Assembly (NCBI GenBank): GCA_013365365.1
Contig: JABVXU010000502.1
Span: forward strand, 1-39,192
DNA length: 39,192 bases
Direction: 5' to 3'
DNA from: Cruorifilaria tuberocauda
Taxonomy: Eukaryota; Nematoda; Chromadorea; Rhabditida; Onchocercidae
Positions within the stretch are counted from its first letter, which is position 1, and the number at the start of each line of letters is the position of its first letter. The notes beneath the pieces are model-generated. The model searched no databases, had not been told where the DNA came from, and was given only the letters and a program-made list of their open reading frames with translations. Of this stretch, positions 22,505 to 34,337 are shown one piece after another. The translations under genes were made by a program, and so were the position numbers.

Positions 22505-24523
22505 ATAATAAAATCATGCTTCAGTTAATAATACAGATAATCATTACTCATTTTTAGCATAACTGAAAGATAAATAATTTGAAAAATATAAGAAATTTGC
22601 TTCAGAGAGGTTATAATATTTGTAAAATATAGCGCATTTGATTGCACTGATCATAGTCGACTTAACAGCCCAATATATCTTATTATGTCTAACTTAAGCA
22701 AAAAATGTTTGGGTAGATGAAACATCAGCAAACACAAAATACAAACTCAAATCACTTCCTCTTGATGTAGTTATGCTGTTGGAATCTCTCTGAACCAAGC
22801 TGGAGTTACTGATGTTAACCATCGCCCACCAACATCACTTGCAACTATTTACTTTTACTGTTTCCGCTTTTTTTCAGTTGAAACGATTAAAAACGATGTC
22901 CGTTCCTACAGAAAATCATTTCTTTATTGAACATACAAAAAGTGAGAGGAATGAACAACAAAATTTCGAAAATTTGAAATCAAGAAAGCAAAGATAAAAA
23001 TCCGCAAAGTTTCTGTAATAATATCAATTGTTCAACTGTATTTCACCAATTTCAATTGTGCTTGAAATTCACAAACTATATGGGCAATAAATGACTGATT
23101 TCCTCAACAATTTGATTACCTTATAACCTTTACACTCCGATTTTAATTTTATCCAAAATCTAAGCAGTAACTTTCCATTAACGACCTATTATTTGTTGGA
23201 ATAAAACAAAATTTTGACTAAATAGAACCATCGTCAGCTCTATAAAAAGTGAAATGAGATCTAGAATTTTAGGATTTTATCACTCTGTAGAACAGTGGCA
23301 AATTGATAAGAAATACTGAAAATGCAAGAAAAGCTAGCAAAAGTTTATAGTTGAAGTGAATTTATTTCTTGGAAAAAAGCGATTAGAATAAATGTTATGT
23401 TTTATCTTTTGACTCTTCCATGAATATTTCTACAAAAATATAGCAAAGAAATATGTTTCTCCATGTCACAGTATTCGGCTTTCAATTCGGTCCAGAATTT
23501 TATATGAAAATTCTATCAAAAAAGAAATGAGAGTCACTTAAACCAGTATCTCAATCAATCGGAAAGGGTTTCGAAGAAAAAAAGACGATTATATCAGTTA
23601 CTAAATCCATCATTCCCTTTGCATTTCTTTCTCTAGAGTTTTTGGTTTTCCTAATGGTCAGCGACGATTAAAATCATTCTAACAGTTAAAATAATGAAAG
23701 TATTAACATGATTTTTATTTCAAATTCTGTTACGTTGCAATAGTTTCTTATTGAGTTTCTGATATAGTGTAGAAGGAAGATATTTATATAAAATAATTTT
23801 TAGGAGGAAACTCTTCAAAATGGAAAAAAAGCAGCTAATGTAACATGACATCAGATACTTTGTCAGTGTAACTTTTACAAGATTACAATCTCTGCTGAAA
23901 TAAATGTAGGCAAAATATTCCTGCGTGCTACATATCAGTCATTAAGATAAATACTTTCCATTACGAAGAACTGATTATAATCCAAATATTATCTGTCAGT
24001 TATTTTCTTCCCTTTCTCCCATTAGAAAAAGTTTCTGCAGAAGTCAAAAAAGGAGGACCAAACACTGTAAAAAATGATTCTTGTGCATTTCTAAATGGAA
24101 GACATTTAATGCACCAGTAGCAAGCTTCCAGTATTCTGAAATTAGAAGTCTTCTATTATAACTAGAACACGTATGCCGCAATATTCAATTTTATTATATA
24201 GATAAATTTTATAAAAATGTGTCTAATAGAAATATTGAAAGTTAAATTTCATTGAAATATATTACTACTGCAGCACGTAAGTTTTAAATCAAAACGAAAT
24301 AACTACCAGAACTGTGCTTAAAACACGTACTACAATATAAAAGACAAGCCGATTTAGCATAGAATCACCATGAGAGCATATCACTGAAGGTGCATGATGT
24401 TGCTTCGAAGTAAGAAGTATACTCTGCATACTTCATAAGTGATGATATGAGTGTATATTATTCTATACTGTGAGTTTCATGTCATATTTCCTATCAAAAT
24501 GATATGACTCCCTACTTACTATT

Positions 24524-24550
24524 AAGAAAGAGAAAGAGAGATAGAGAGAA
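24524..24550. repeat. GA-rich simple repeat
   Basis: Imperfect AGAA/AGAG run (AAGAAAGAGAAAGAGAGATA and onward). Confidence 0.75.
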
Positions 24551-26700
24551 AACTTTGCAACTCCAAGAATCTTTTATTGCCCGATGATTTCTTGTACTAA
24601 AGACACATCGTTAAAAATCTTTTCGTTCTAAGATACTGAATGATTATCACAACCATAATAAACGGAAACGAAATATAACTGCATCCCACTGATAATTTTG
24701 AGTGAAATAAATCAAATATCACATCATAAGGGTGGAAATGATGGGGGGAGAGAAACAAACCCCACGATTAAACTTCCCCGCACTTATCACTTTACGTTCT
24801 CTATATCCTCAAACTCTGATAAATGGAAGACGAACAATACGAATTGAGAAATTCTATTCTGAATAAAATTCGAACTGCGCATTATGCAAATAAAACGTCT
24901 CCCAAGAGATTTCTTCTCTTTCGATTTTGATTTCTCTTTTCATCATTTCAACACCCTCATGTGAAATATGATAATGGAAGAAGAAAAGTTGATGCAAAGT
25001 GAAGTATTTATATCAACAAGCTCACGTCTATCACTTCATGACGGTATGCCACAGTTGCGATGATTTGTCGCATCTCATCTCTGTCACTTTTGCTTTTCAT
25101 GAACTTCCATTATAATCTGTCGATATAATTGAACTAATGTTTAAAGAAACACAAGAAAGAAAAAAGGAACGGAAGGCATGGAGGAATTTTCATTAAAATT
25201 AATCTCCCGATAAGATAGCAACTTTAATTTTAGGAGTAATGATAAATTGATGGGATGAAGTGGAGTGGATCGGCAAAAAGCCTAAGCATGATTAATGTTT
25301 CATTTCCATTGGTGTTGGTATTATTAGCATTTTCAGCAGCAGGGATGAATGAATCCAAGCAATGATAATATGAATTTCTGTAGTTTCAAATTATGAAGAA
25401 TTAATGAACCAAACGGAACTGCTAAATTTCTGATAGTAAATGAAATTAATGATAACTTTAATGCGCTTGGATTTCACGAAAGAGGGAATTTAATTCGGTT
25501 GTAGTCAAAGACATCATAATTAAGTGCCATCACTTAGCATTGTTTCTTTGATATGATTGGTTTAGAAGCAACAAATATCAACATATACTTATGCTATTGA
25601 TATTAGCATCAGTTTGCTGCGGAATGGCGCAAATCTGTAAGAATACGACAAAGACGATAATAGTTTGAAATAATATAAATGAACAAACTGCTACTTTTGG
25701 AATGAAAATAGTATGAATACCTAAAATTTCGAAGTATTTTACTAGCTAATTGATGTTAGCTATTTCCAACTGTTAACTTATGGTTCCGGAAATCATTAAA
25801 GCAAAACTGTGTCTGTTCTTAAAAATTAGAAAGAAATGGCGAAGAACAGTGAAATTTAAATTGTCGGCTAATTAATGAAGTGGTGATAATTGTAAACTTG
25901 AATATTCTGATGCATTCGTTTCTGGCGTTTTTTTTATAATTGTTTCTTCTTTGAACCAAATATTTTCGCTTCAACTACGGCCGATAAGTTAACCTTCGGA
26001 TGTACAATATGCAATGCAAAATATATAAGTATAAATCTCGTTTGTATTTTTAATATCAAAAAATCAGGAATAAAGATGAACTAGAATTTTGAATCGATTA
26101 ATAAAATTTATGAAAGAAAATGAAATGATATTATTTGAAAATGAAATAACTGCGAAGATCTTTCACATTCTCTTTTGTTCTCTCGCGAACTCAAGAATAT
26201 AATTTCATATACAAATTATTTTATTGAAAAATTAAAGGACTCATTTCAGGAAAACAAACACAGTGAAAATCGATCGATGACAAGTAATACCAGATAACAA
26301 ACTGTAATTTATATCTTTCTAATAAATATCCGTATTTGTTTCTTGCTTATGTAAAATAATAGTAAGTAGCAATATCAAAAATTGTTGTTACCTGATCAAT
26401 TATATTTTAGATTTCAATGGCTAATTTAAATCAAATTTAGTAAATATTAAAAAGTGAATCGGGATCAAGACATTTTCAACTGTTTGCAAGAGGAACAAAA
26501 TGCAAATAAAGTTGATTCATCTAGTTCGAACAAATTTATTTCAAAAGAATTAAATAAAAATTAACAGTGACTCATATTTCATTAAATAAATTAATATAAA
26601 GATAGTACTTTTACTTAATATTCTGCCAGTATTTGTTTATACAAGAGGAATTTTTCTTATTGATAAATCATCATAGACTTGTTAAATAATAATGATCTTT

Positions 26701-26770
26701 AAATAATAATATATACTAATAATTATATAATAATAATATATACTAATCTTTAAATAATATACTGATAATC
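26701..26770. repeat. Direct repeat of AATAATATATACTAAT
   Basis: The unit occurs twice about 30 bp apart, with partial third and flanking CTTTAAATAAT copies; a low-complexity AT duplication. Confidence 0.6.
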
Positions 26771-27557
26771 TTTAGAGAGACACTGCAATAACCAATGCGT
26801 TTTCATTTTAATTTGATTGTATAAACATTTTAAAACTTTTAATCGAATCACTTAAGTTACCTAGAAAATTGTAACCATTATAGGTACGAAAATATTTTAA
26901 ACAAACAATAATTCCTCCAGTAAATTATGACAGTGTTATCAACGTAAAACAGTGCCAGAACACGTTATCAATCTATCGATTCGAAAATGAATTCCTGAAA
27001 TACTTATTCCTGTAACAGCTTAGTAAAAATGCGTTAATATTATCAATTAACGAGACATTTCCTTTTTTATTTCATTTTATTAGCTTAATTCACTTCAATT
27101 TTATCAATTCAATTTTGAATTTGTTTGAAAAAGGCAGCTCTAACAAATAGATAATCCATGCAAGCTGCTTTGAGAGTAAAGAATATCTGTTTCTTGTTTA
27201 TTGTCTTTCAGAAAGAAATTGATAAGCTGCCAGCAATGATTATCGTTCATCTTTTTTTCTTTAAAGTATATTAATTAGCTCATCTTTTGTTCACTTTTCT
27301 AAAAAGAGGCATATTTCCTCAGTTCAGTTTTTGATCGATTGTTACCGCTAACTTGTTTAATTCATTCAAAATATGTTGAAACTTTATAACTGTTGTATAA
27401 GCAATTAATTATTTCTTCCAAAACTTTAGCATTCCTCTTCACAATTCAGTCAATCATTAATTATAAAATTAGCAATCTCAATCATTTACAATTTTAACAG
27501 AGTTTCGGAAAACTATCGTTGTGCATTCTAAGAGCTTAATGCAAGCATTATTGGAAT

Positions 27558-27761
27558 TTATTGAGCCTTCTGATGTTTGCCTTCTGCTGACTTCGCTTCC
27601 TTCAGATATTCACCAAGTATTTCTTCCGATCGAAAGAACAAGTTCACAGATAATGTTGTCGCAGTAGATTGTGATGTAATCCAGGAGCAGAAGTTTCTCT
27701 TTGTAGTCGCTGAGTCTTTTTTATGAATTTTATTATTTTCATATAGAAAATTCCTTTCCAT
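27558..27761 (-). CDS. Possible small protein or terminal exon, unrecognised (67 codons)
   Basis: An ATG frame of 67 codons ends SAEGKHQKAQ then TAA. The ATG is 2 nt after an AATATAG acceptor-like site and an AATAAA (27562-27557) overlaps the stop, a compact layout seen in nematode messages. The C-terminal third is a likely amphipathic helix (SEEILGEYLKEAKSAEG). The tract is less AT-rich than its surroundings. The family was not recognised, and a frame of this length can occur by chance. It could also be the last exon of a gene whose other exons were not found. Confidence 0.25.
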   Translation of the reverse strand: MERNFLYENNKIHKKDSATTKRNFCSWITSQSTATTLSVNLFFRSEEILGEYLKEAKSAEGKHQKAQ

Positions 27762-28152
27762 CTCTATATTTAGGAGTGGAAAAAAGTGGAAAAAACATTA
27801 AATTTTTACAGAATTAATTTTTTCAATTTTTATCTTTTCTGTAATGATAAGTGAATATTAGAAATGTTTACAGAAAAGTAAGAAATAAAGAATCATTATA
27901 AATTGGGGAACACGAGGAATAAAGGGGAGAAAAGGGAATTATGATGGGGAATGTTTATTGCACGAAAAAAAAGGAAAATATCCAACTGAAAATTAGTAAA
28001 TTTGTCATTAGTCATCTTAATTTCAAAAGACGAAAAATTTGCCTTGAACCAAGGAGGAAATTTCTGGAAGGAAAAAGTTATGGTCCAATAATCATTCGCA
28101 TTATCCTTATCAGGCCATTGATCAGCATTACTGCTCCAAGAATGTTCGGTGA

Positions 28153-28462
28153 TTATTGCTCAACTAGGGTTAAAATGAAAAATGACAGCAGGAGTGATAG
28201 CAGATGGATATCTCGGATCGAAGAGGCATCATCTTGTCGTCCAGTTTGTGATTCGTATACTCGAATCATCTCTTCCAGACAATATGAAATCGGTGTATAA
28301 CTATTAGCCCAGACTCTATTGTAGGGATTTGGTGGAAGCCGGAAAAATTCATCAGGAAACGAATGATTGCAGAGTATGTGTTGCGTGCGAGGGATAAGGT
28401 AAAGTGGGAGAGGTGGTAAAAGAGTGGGAAATAGTGATTGAAAGTGAAAGGGGAGTGAATGA
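28153..28462 (-). CDS. Candidate terminal exon ending in a GPI-anchor-like tail, unrecognised
   Basis: The minus-strand frame is open from 28530 to the TAA at 28155-28153 (125 codons). Its last 80 codons read like protein: CNHSFPDEFFRLPPNPYNRV, NSYTPISYCLEEMIRVYESQ, then small residues DDASS, a spacer, and a hydrophobic end (HLLSLLLSFFILTLVEQ), the usual pattern of a GPI-attachment signal. The only plausible acceptor is CTCATAG (AG 28464-28463), giving an exon in phase 2. A possible first exon is 28657-28560 (ATG, donor GTAAAC), which joins in phase for 135 residues, but its product and the following CT-rich part are not convincing. No family was recognised. The antisense frame 27941-28300 is also open. 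Confidence 0.3.
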
Positions 28463-28516
28463 CTATGAGGAGAGAATGAGGGTGAAGGGAAAACATGAGA
28501 AGCAAGAGGAAAAGAT
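28390..28516. repeat. Purine-rich (GA-biased) tract
   Basis: The plus strand is about 75-80% purine over 127 nt, with GGGAGAGG, AGGGGAG, GAGGAGAG and AGAGGAAAAG clusters; its complement is the CT-rich part of the candidate exon above. It could be a nucleosome-excluding or GAGA-type promoter segment. Confidence 0.5.
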
Positions 28517-29024
28517 CTTCCCGAATCATTTTAATCGTTGTATGACGTAGATTGTTTACTGAAGTGAGAGATGGGGCAGAAGTAAGATCAGTTCTTTGTT
28601 GACCTGCGTAGCTGATTTTTTCCGCATCTGTTGGTCCAGCACAGAGCGGGGTTTCATTTTACTTCTTCAATGAGAATTGGTATTTCTTATTGATTGATTT
28701 TGAAAATGTTCGCAATTTACTTTGTTCTACTATTTCGTTACTTATTTGTATGCACAAAATGTCACGCGTTGATGACAACCTATCACACGGGTTATCCCGT
28801 TAGCATCTTTATTCTCTTTCCCTCTTTCCACGTTGTTTTCCTGTTCATTTGATACTTTGTTGAAGTTTATCCATTATTTGTTGCATTTTTAAGTGCGGTA
28901 TTTTATCTTTACTTCAGTTCTCCATGTATAAAATTTATGCACATTGCTTGACAGGTTTAAAGGAAGTGAAGTGATTACTACAATAATGTTTGCATATGCA
29001 TAATTTTTGACTATGTTTATAGAG

Positions 29025-29054
29025 TATAGTGACATTAACATTAATGCCACTATA
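29025..29054. repeat. Short hairpin, 14-bp arms, 2-nt loop
   Basis: TATAGTGACATTAA and TTAATGCCACTATA are inverted with one mismatch around CA. Located about 670 bp upstream of the GTPBP2 leader; function unknown. Confidence 0.6.
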
Positions 29055-29713
29055 GATTATATATTTCCGTACCGAAAAATACCGAAGTGTTTCTGTTCAG
29101 ATTGATGATGTGAACTAAACTCTGTAGGCTATTTTAATTCAGTAATACCGTATTTCTAACTATGGTTGTAGTGTTTCTGCCATCTGGCTCTGCGCATTTA
29201 TTTAACTTCCTTTTTTAAATTCTTTGCAGAATGTGCTACCAGCGTGGCTCCTCTCTATGATATGATCTAAACATGGTCGTCCGTGTCCATTGCAGTCTTT
29301 CTTCACTTCTTTTCTTGTCTTCTATCAACAACAATCCTTTATTCGAGAATCACAATGTTACATAGACAAAGGACATAAGGTGTTATTCCATGAGATAAGG
29401 AAATGTCATGAAAATGCAGTGAATTTGTGATATTGAATTTAACAACCGAATGTTTGAGCGGCGAAAGTAAGCAGATTTATTCTTATAATCTGTAAATTTT
29501 CCATTCCTTCATTTATTGTAAAATTCTTAAGTTGTTGATTTACAGCAGTACTTATTTTCGATATATATCACTGTAAATGTTGATTATTGATAAAACAAAA
29601 GCAAAGATTGATTTTGTAGTTTAATGTGACAAATTTCATTAATTTTGTGACAGGAATAGAAACATTTTTATGCTTCTAACGATTTGATACAATATTCATT
29701 GTTTAGAACTCGC

Positions 29714-29727
29714 AGATAAAAATCGAA
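29714..29727 (+). promoter_or_regulatory. Probable trans-splice acceptor and 12-nt leader of GTPBP2
   Basis: AACTCGCAG (AG 29714-29715) is followed by 12 nt to the ATG at 29728. This supports choosing that ATG; a second ATG lies three codons later. Confidence 0.55.
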
Positions 29728-32700
29728 ATGTGGGAGATGGCTGATAGCGTAAATGCATTCTCTTTAAGAGATATCTTTGAAAATTTCGAGAATCCCTTAC
29801 CACCAGAAGTTGAGGAAGGAAATATTGAATATAAGGTAAGTCGAGATCGGCTGCTGTATACTGTCTTGATTCAAATATATGAAAGATTATTATAGTTGAA
29901 AATTGAATTGACTTTATATTACATTTTCAAGGTAAGGGAAATGCGTAAGCTTAATCTAAATCTCTAAGTAATGCAAATTTTTTGTTTCTTATTGCATATT
30001 AGTGCAGGTAAAACTTGTCGATCCATCAATAAATCGAATGCAGCATCTGATAACGCAGATGAAGTGGCGTTTACGGGAAGGGCAAGGTGAAGCAATCTAT
30101 GAAATTGGTGTGCAAGACGATGGTACGATAAAAGGTCTAACCGATAAAGAACTAGATGCATCAATGAGAACACTGAAATCCATGGCTGCTGCTTTGGATG
30201 CAAATATTATGGTGGTAAGTTAAGAAAGTTGTCTTAATGTTATTTATTTTGCTTATTATTGAGCTTACATATATCAGTTTGAGAACTTTGAAACTCATTC
30301 TTTTAATCATGTACATACTACATTTATAACATAGATATTTAACAAAATATGAAAAGATAGATTTCTAACAAATTTTCATGTTTAATTTTCCAGTTCGAAA
30401 ATTGTATTCATTTTCATTTTCTAGTTTGGAGATAGAAAAATTTGTCAAATTGGCCTCCAGGAATGAGTGTTGAAATGAGGGTTTGGATAAATAGTAATTT
30501 TTCAAAATGTTTCATTTCAGAATAACATTGCATAACTACAACTTTGTAAACTAAAAAAAGGAAATACCGCATATTTTTGTCATTTACTTTGAGTGTATTT
30601 TTTTAAATGAAGGAATTTTATGCCCATACGAGTTTTCACATTACCATCTAATTTGCAAAAAGGAACACGAAGAGTGCAGTTGTACGTATCCTCTTGTCTT
30701 ATTATCATGATAGCAAAAATCTTAGCGAGCGATCTTCTCCGTATTGAGGAATTCCTGTAGATATCAGTTTCGACAAGCTAATTGTGAATGAGGTCATTAA
30801 TTGTTGCATAATTTTTTTTGTTATTAACTAATATAATTTCAGCTATATACATTATTTTTCAGCTTCGTGAACGTGATGTTACATCAAAAAGCGTTACATG
30901 TTGTCGTCGACGAGTAGTTGAATTGTTAATACGGAAAATCCCCGATAATCAGCAGTTTATTGGACTCAGGTAATTTTTTCCCATGTATTCGGAAGCTTCA
31001 AAATAGTTGTTGCTATTGCGAATCAGGTTGGCTGTTGTTATTATTGTTGTCGTAAGATCATTACTTTTGTCATGATTATTTAGGATAGCTATTTTGGGCA
31101 GTGCAAACGCTGGAAAGTCAACGCTATGTGGCGTGCTAACTCAGGGTCATCTTGATAATGGGCATGGAAAGGTACTTTGTCTCTTTATATCACATTATTT
31201 CAGCGAAGATCGTTATTTGGAAGTATTATAACGAATGCTTAGACGATATTTATAGGCTCGACTGAATCTATTTCGATATTTGCATGAATTTCAAACTGGT
31301 AGAACTAGTTCAATTTGTTTGGATATGATTGGTTTCGACTCACAAGGAAAGGTGTGATTTGTTTTGATATTGTTAGTACTTAATTAAATTATGTAAAAGT
31401 AAGTATTACTACATCAGTAATCAAAAAAAATTTAGTTTTACACGTAAAATAAGCTCTTCTTACATTATTACCTGCTTTACAGTAGTAGTTCTCATCAGAA
31501 GTTTGAGTATTAATTTTTGATATCAACATACGAGCTGAATGCTCAGATTTTTTGAGGAATTTTATTATGCAAATGCAGGAATATAGCTTCATTATATCAT
31601 ATGTTTTTTTAGTTGATCAATTACTCGGAACATTCACTGGAAGAAATTGCAGAACAATCGACAAAATTGATAACATTAATTGATTTGGCTGGTGATCGTA
31701 AATATCTCAAAACGACCATTTATGGACTGACAGGTAATAGTTATAGAGGATTCTATTGGTATTTTTCTGGACTTACATTCTTTCTCATTATCCATATTCT
31801 ATTGTTTTTCAGGATATTTGCCACATTTTGCGGCATTAGTTATTAGTGCAGTAACAGGTCCGACATCAGTTACACGGGAACATTTGGGTCTTTCTGTTGC
31901 TCTCAATATACCAGTCTTTGTTGTTGTCACTAAAATCGATGCTGTCACCACGGCTGCACGTGAGAAGTAAGTGTCAAGTGATTGATAAATTCAAAAGATG
32001 ATTTCATATAGGGTGAGTTCTTATTTAATTTACTAGGTAATTTTCTCAACGAGAGCGATAATACTTTCATGATGTTAATCAGGTAGTATTACGTCTTTCT
32101 AATATGATGTCATCTAAAGATAATATTATGGATATCTTCTAAAGGACCAGTTAACTACTTTGGTTTTTGCTGTGTTTCAGTAATGCCCTTCAACCTAACT
32201 TTCGCTTTGAAAAATTAATTTTCATCTTTTTTTAATATTTGCTAATCACTCTCACACTACAGAGAGAGAAAATTCAAATGATTGCAGAGTTCTTCATAAC
32301 ATAAATATGCTACTTCATCGACCAGGTATGGAATGCATCCCAAAACGGGTCGAAAGTTCCGGCGCAGCTGTGTGGTAAAGCTTTTTTGCAGTTGCAGTTA
32401 TCTGTTCTCATTAATGCAAAAGCATAATTTTTTTAATTGTTAGTGCGTTTTTATTAATTTTATATTTACTATGGTATTAAAAATTTTTTCATTTTCAGCT
32501 GCGCCACTTCAATGTTAAGCAGAAATGTGGTGCCAGTCTTCCTCATATCAAATGTATCGGGTCTTAACCTCCATCTTCTGAAACAATTTTTAAATTTCTT
32601 GCCTTCCAATAGCTTTCCGGAATTGAAAAAAGATGAAATATCATTCAATGATCTACTCTTTTCAATCGAGGAAGTATATCACATGCCACAGGTCATTTTG

Positions 32701-33995
32701 TTAAACGAATTTTTTGTTTGAAATCAATGTTCACTTTATTTCCTGTATTTTGTTGCTTAGAAAGATTTTTATTATGAACCAATTTTTCAGGTAAATGTCG
32801 TAGTGTGTGGTGTTTTAACGGACGGTATATTACGGGAAAACGATGCAATACAGATCGGTCCATTCAAGGATGGTAATTATCATATTGGAAGAATTGAAAG
32901 TATACGGCGGAACAAACAGCCTGTACGCTTCCTGCGACCTGGTGAAGCTGCTTCTATGGCCTTGGCTCTTGACGAAATCTATGTTCAAAATATACGAAGG
33001 GTAAGGCTTTTTTTCTGTTTCATTCATTTTATAGTAATTATTAAAATTTGCTATTTATATTTTCTCTCTGTTTTCTGTTTCCAAGTAGTTCATATCAATA
33101 AATTAAAAAAAATAACCTGCTAAGTTTAAGCTTTTGGTCATTTTGCAGTCGAAAGAAATATGAAAAGACATGCCTGATGTGCAAAAAATCCCATCAGCAA
33201 GTGAATGTAAAGAAAGCAGATAGGGATCGCGTCTCACTAATATTTTAGTGCACGCAAATACTTGTTCTGATCCGTGATTGTCTATGTTTGTGTCTTTGAA
33301 AACTGTGAATTCCTAAAATTGGCAGATATGACGACATTATTTGCCAAGTTTTGCAATATTTGTTGAACTGGCTCTTTAAAGGGTATGGTTTTGCTAAATG
33401 CTAAAGATGAAGGAATAGCGTGCCGACGTTTCACCGCTCGACTTTATTTGTTGTATCATCCAGCAAATGAAATATGTGTGGGCTTTCAAGGAACAGGTTA
33501 GATCAAAAAAAGTTCAAATTATTTGAAGATTAATCAAAAATTATGTAAGTTTAATGCAGTTTAATACGTTTTAATTTCAGTGGTTTTGTTTCAGTTCAAT
33601 GATGTGAATAGTTGAACTCAATAATTTCAATAGACCATTTTTCATAATATGAACTGCTTTTATTTGTTTTAATAATACGGTGGTATTAAGTTTTTAATGA
33701 TACAGTGGTATCATCAAGTTCCTATGTTATTACAAGAAATTGAAGAATGATGAAATGCATAATGTGCTATGATCAGCTCCTCGTTGCAGTTTACATTGGT
33801 TCAGTATGTCAGACGGCTACAATAATGGAATTGGATGCCCCATCGATAGTGCCTTGTCAATGGGTTACCGTTCAGTTCGAATTCTACAGCTGTCCTGAAT
33901 ATGTGCGTGTTGGAACACCTCTTATTTTTCGTGAAAGTAAAACAAAAGGAATGGGTGAGGTCATCCATATATTTGGTTTCGATCTCGCAAACTGA
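29728..33995 (+). CDS. GTPBP1/GTPBP2-family GTPase, 12 exons, complete
   Basis: Translational-type GTPase; vertebrate GTPBP1/2 act in ribosome-associated rescue and mRNA surveillance. Exons: 29728-29835, 30008-30214, 30863-30969, 31084-31171, 31256-31351, 31613-31733, 31813-31966, 32288-32374, 32499-32691, 32791-33000, 33382-33496, 33790-33995. Sum 1692 nt, 563 codons plus TGA, all in phase. The N-terminal family domain reads [20 protein letters not shown]. The G domain has P-loop GSANAGKS (146-153), switch [13 protein letters not shown] (226-233) and TKID (282-285); then [13 protein letters not shown] and the beta-barrel domains ending [10 protein letters not shown]. It is nearer GTPBP2 than GTPBP1 ([34 protein letters not shown]). 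Human GTPBP2 is about 600 residues; the N-terminus is shorter here. Oddities: Asp230 where the family has His, and Asn149 in the P-loop. The exon 8 acceptor could also be 32271-32272 (adds five codons); 32286-32287 aligns better. C. elegans relatives are the cgp genes. Confidence 0.95.
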
Positions 33996-34214
33996 GGGTC
34001 TTTTAGCATTCTTTTATATTTGCACTCTTAGCATTTTAGTATGATCATGTATATAACTCCTTCCAATTTAATAGCCTTAAAAGACATGTTGTTTTTTGTC
34101 TCAGTAAGTGATAGAAATACGGGTTACTTATACATCTTTTTTTTAATGAGTAACGCTCGAAAATCGCTCTGCAACAACGAAATCTTTTTTAAATTATCTT
34201 GACCATAGGGCTTC

Positions 34215-34220
34215 AATAAA
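34215..34220 (+). terminator. Polyadenylation signal AATAAA of GTPBP2
   Basis: First AATAAA downstream of the stop, 220 nt after it. It would give a 3' UTR of roughly 240 nt. Confidence 0.5.
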
Positions 34221-34250
34221 TTTTCGTTCTAATCTAATAAGGCCGCGCAT

Positions 34251-34337
34251 CTAATATGATTTTATTCTTGTATCAGAATGTTCATGTTTCTTTTGAATAT
34301 CACGCATTCCCTGTTTTATTAATTTTTCTAAATTCTG
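34251..34337 (-). CDS. Candidate terminal exon, unrecognised, tail-to-tail with GTPBP2
   Basis: A textbook acceptor CGTTTTTTCAG (AG 34339-34338) is followed by 28 codons (QNLEKLIKQGMRDIQKKHEH and on) and TAG. The lysine/glutamate-rich helix-like product has no recognised family and no upstream partner exon was settled. If real, a minus-strand gene converges on GTPBP2 and the transcripts' 3' ends overlap or abut. Confidence 0.2.
   Translation of the reverse strand, partial: QNLEKLIKQGMRDIQKKHEHSDTRIKSY

Larger units (their letters stand above)
22505..29715. other. Spacer between divergent striatin and GTPBP2 starts
   Basis: About 7.2 kb containing the promoters of two divergently transcribed genes. 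22505-27550 shows only AT-rich sequence, a GA-rich run at 24524-24550 and a local repeat at 26701-26770. 27558-28657 is less AT-rich and carries the small-gene candidates listed separately. No RNA gene was recognised. Confidence 0.55.

Noticed and set aside
25026..25100. 25-codon minus-strand ATG segment ending at a GTGAGC donor
   Set aside because: Reads plausibly (SDRDEMRQIIATVAYRHEVI) but no second exon or trans-splice acceptor was found; too short to call.
27941..28300. 119-codon plus-strand ATG frame
   Set aside because: Product is an Arg/Ile/Lys-rich string with no domain character; the opposite strand in the same place reads more like a protein. Not excluded, but not supported.
28266..28529. 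87-codon minus-strand ATG frame, hydrophobic
   Set aside because: It is a translation of the CT-rich tract, giving repeated Leu/Phe/Ser/His; low complexity rather than a membrane protein.
29964..30203. 79-codon minus-strand frame
   Set aside because: Antisense to GTPBP2 exon 2, which is strongly supported on the plus strand.
32326..32374. GTATGG at 32326 as donor ending GTPBP2 exon 8
   Set aside because: Reading through gives residues that align with the family and a better-fitting donor TG|GTAAAG at 32375 that keeps phase with exon 9.
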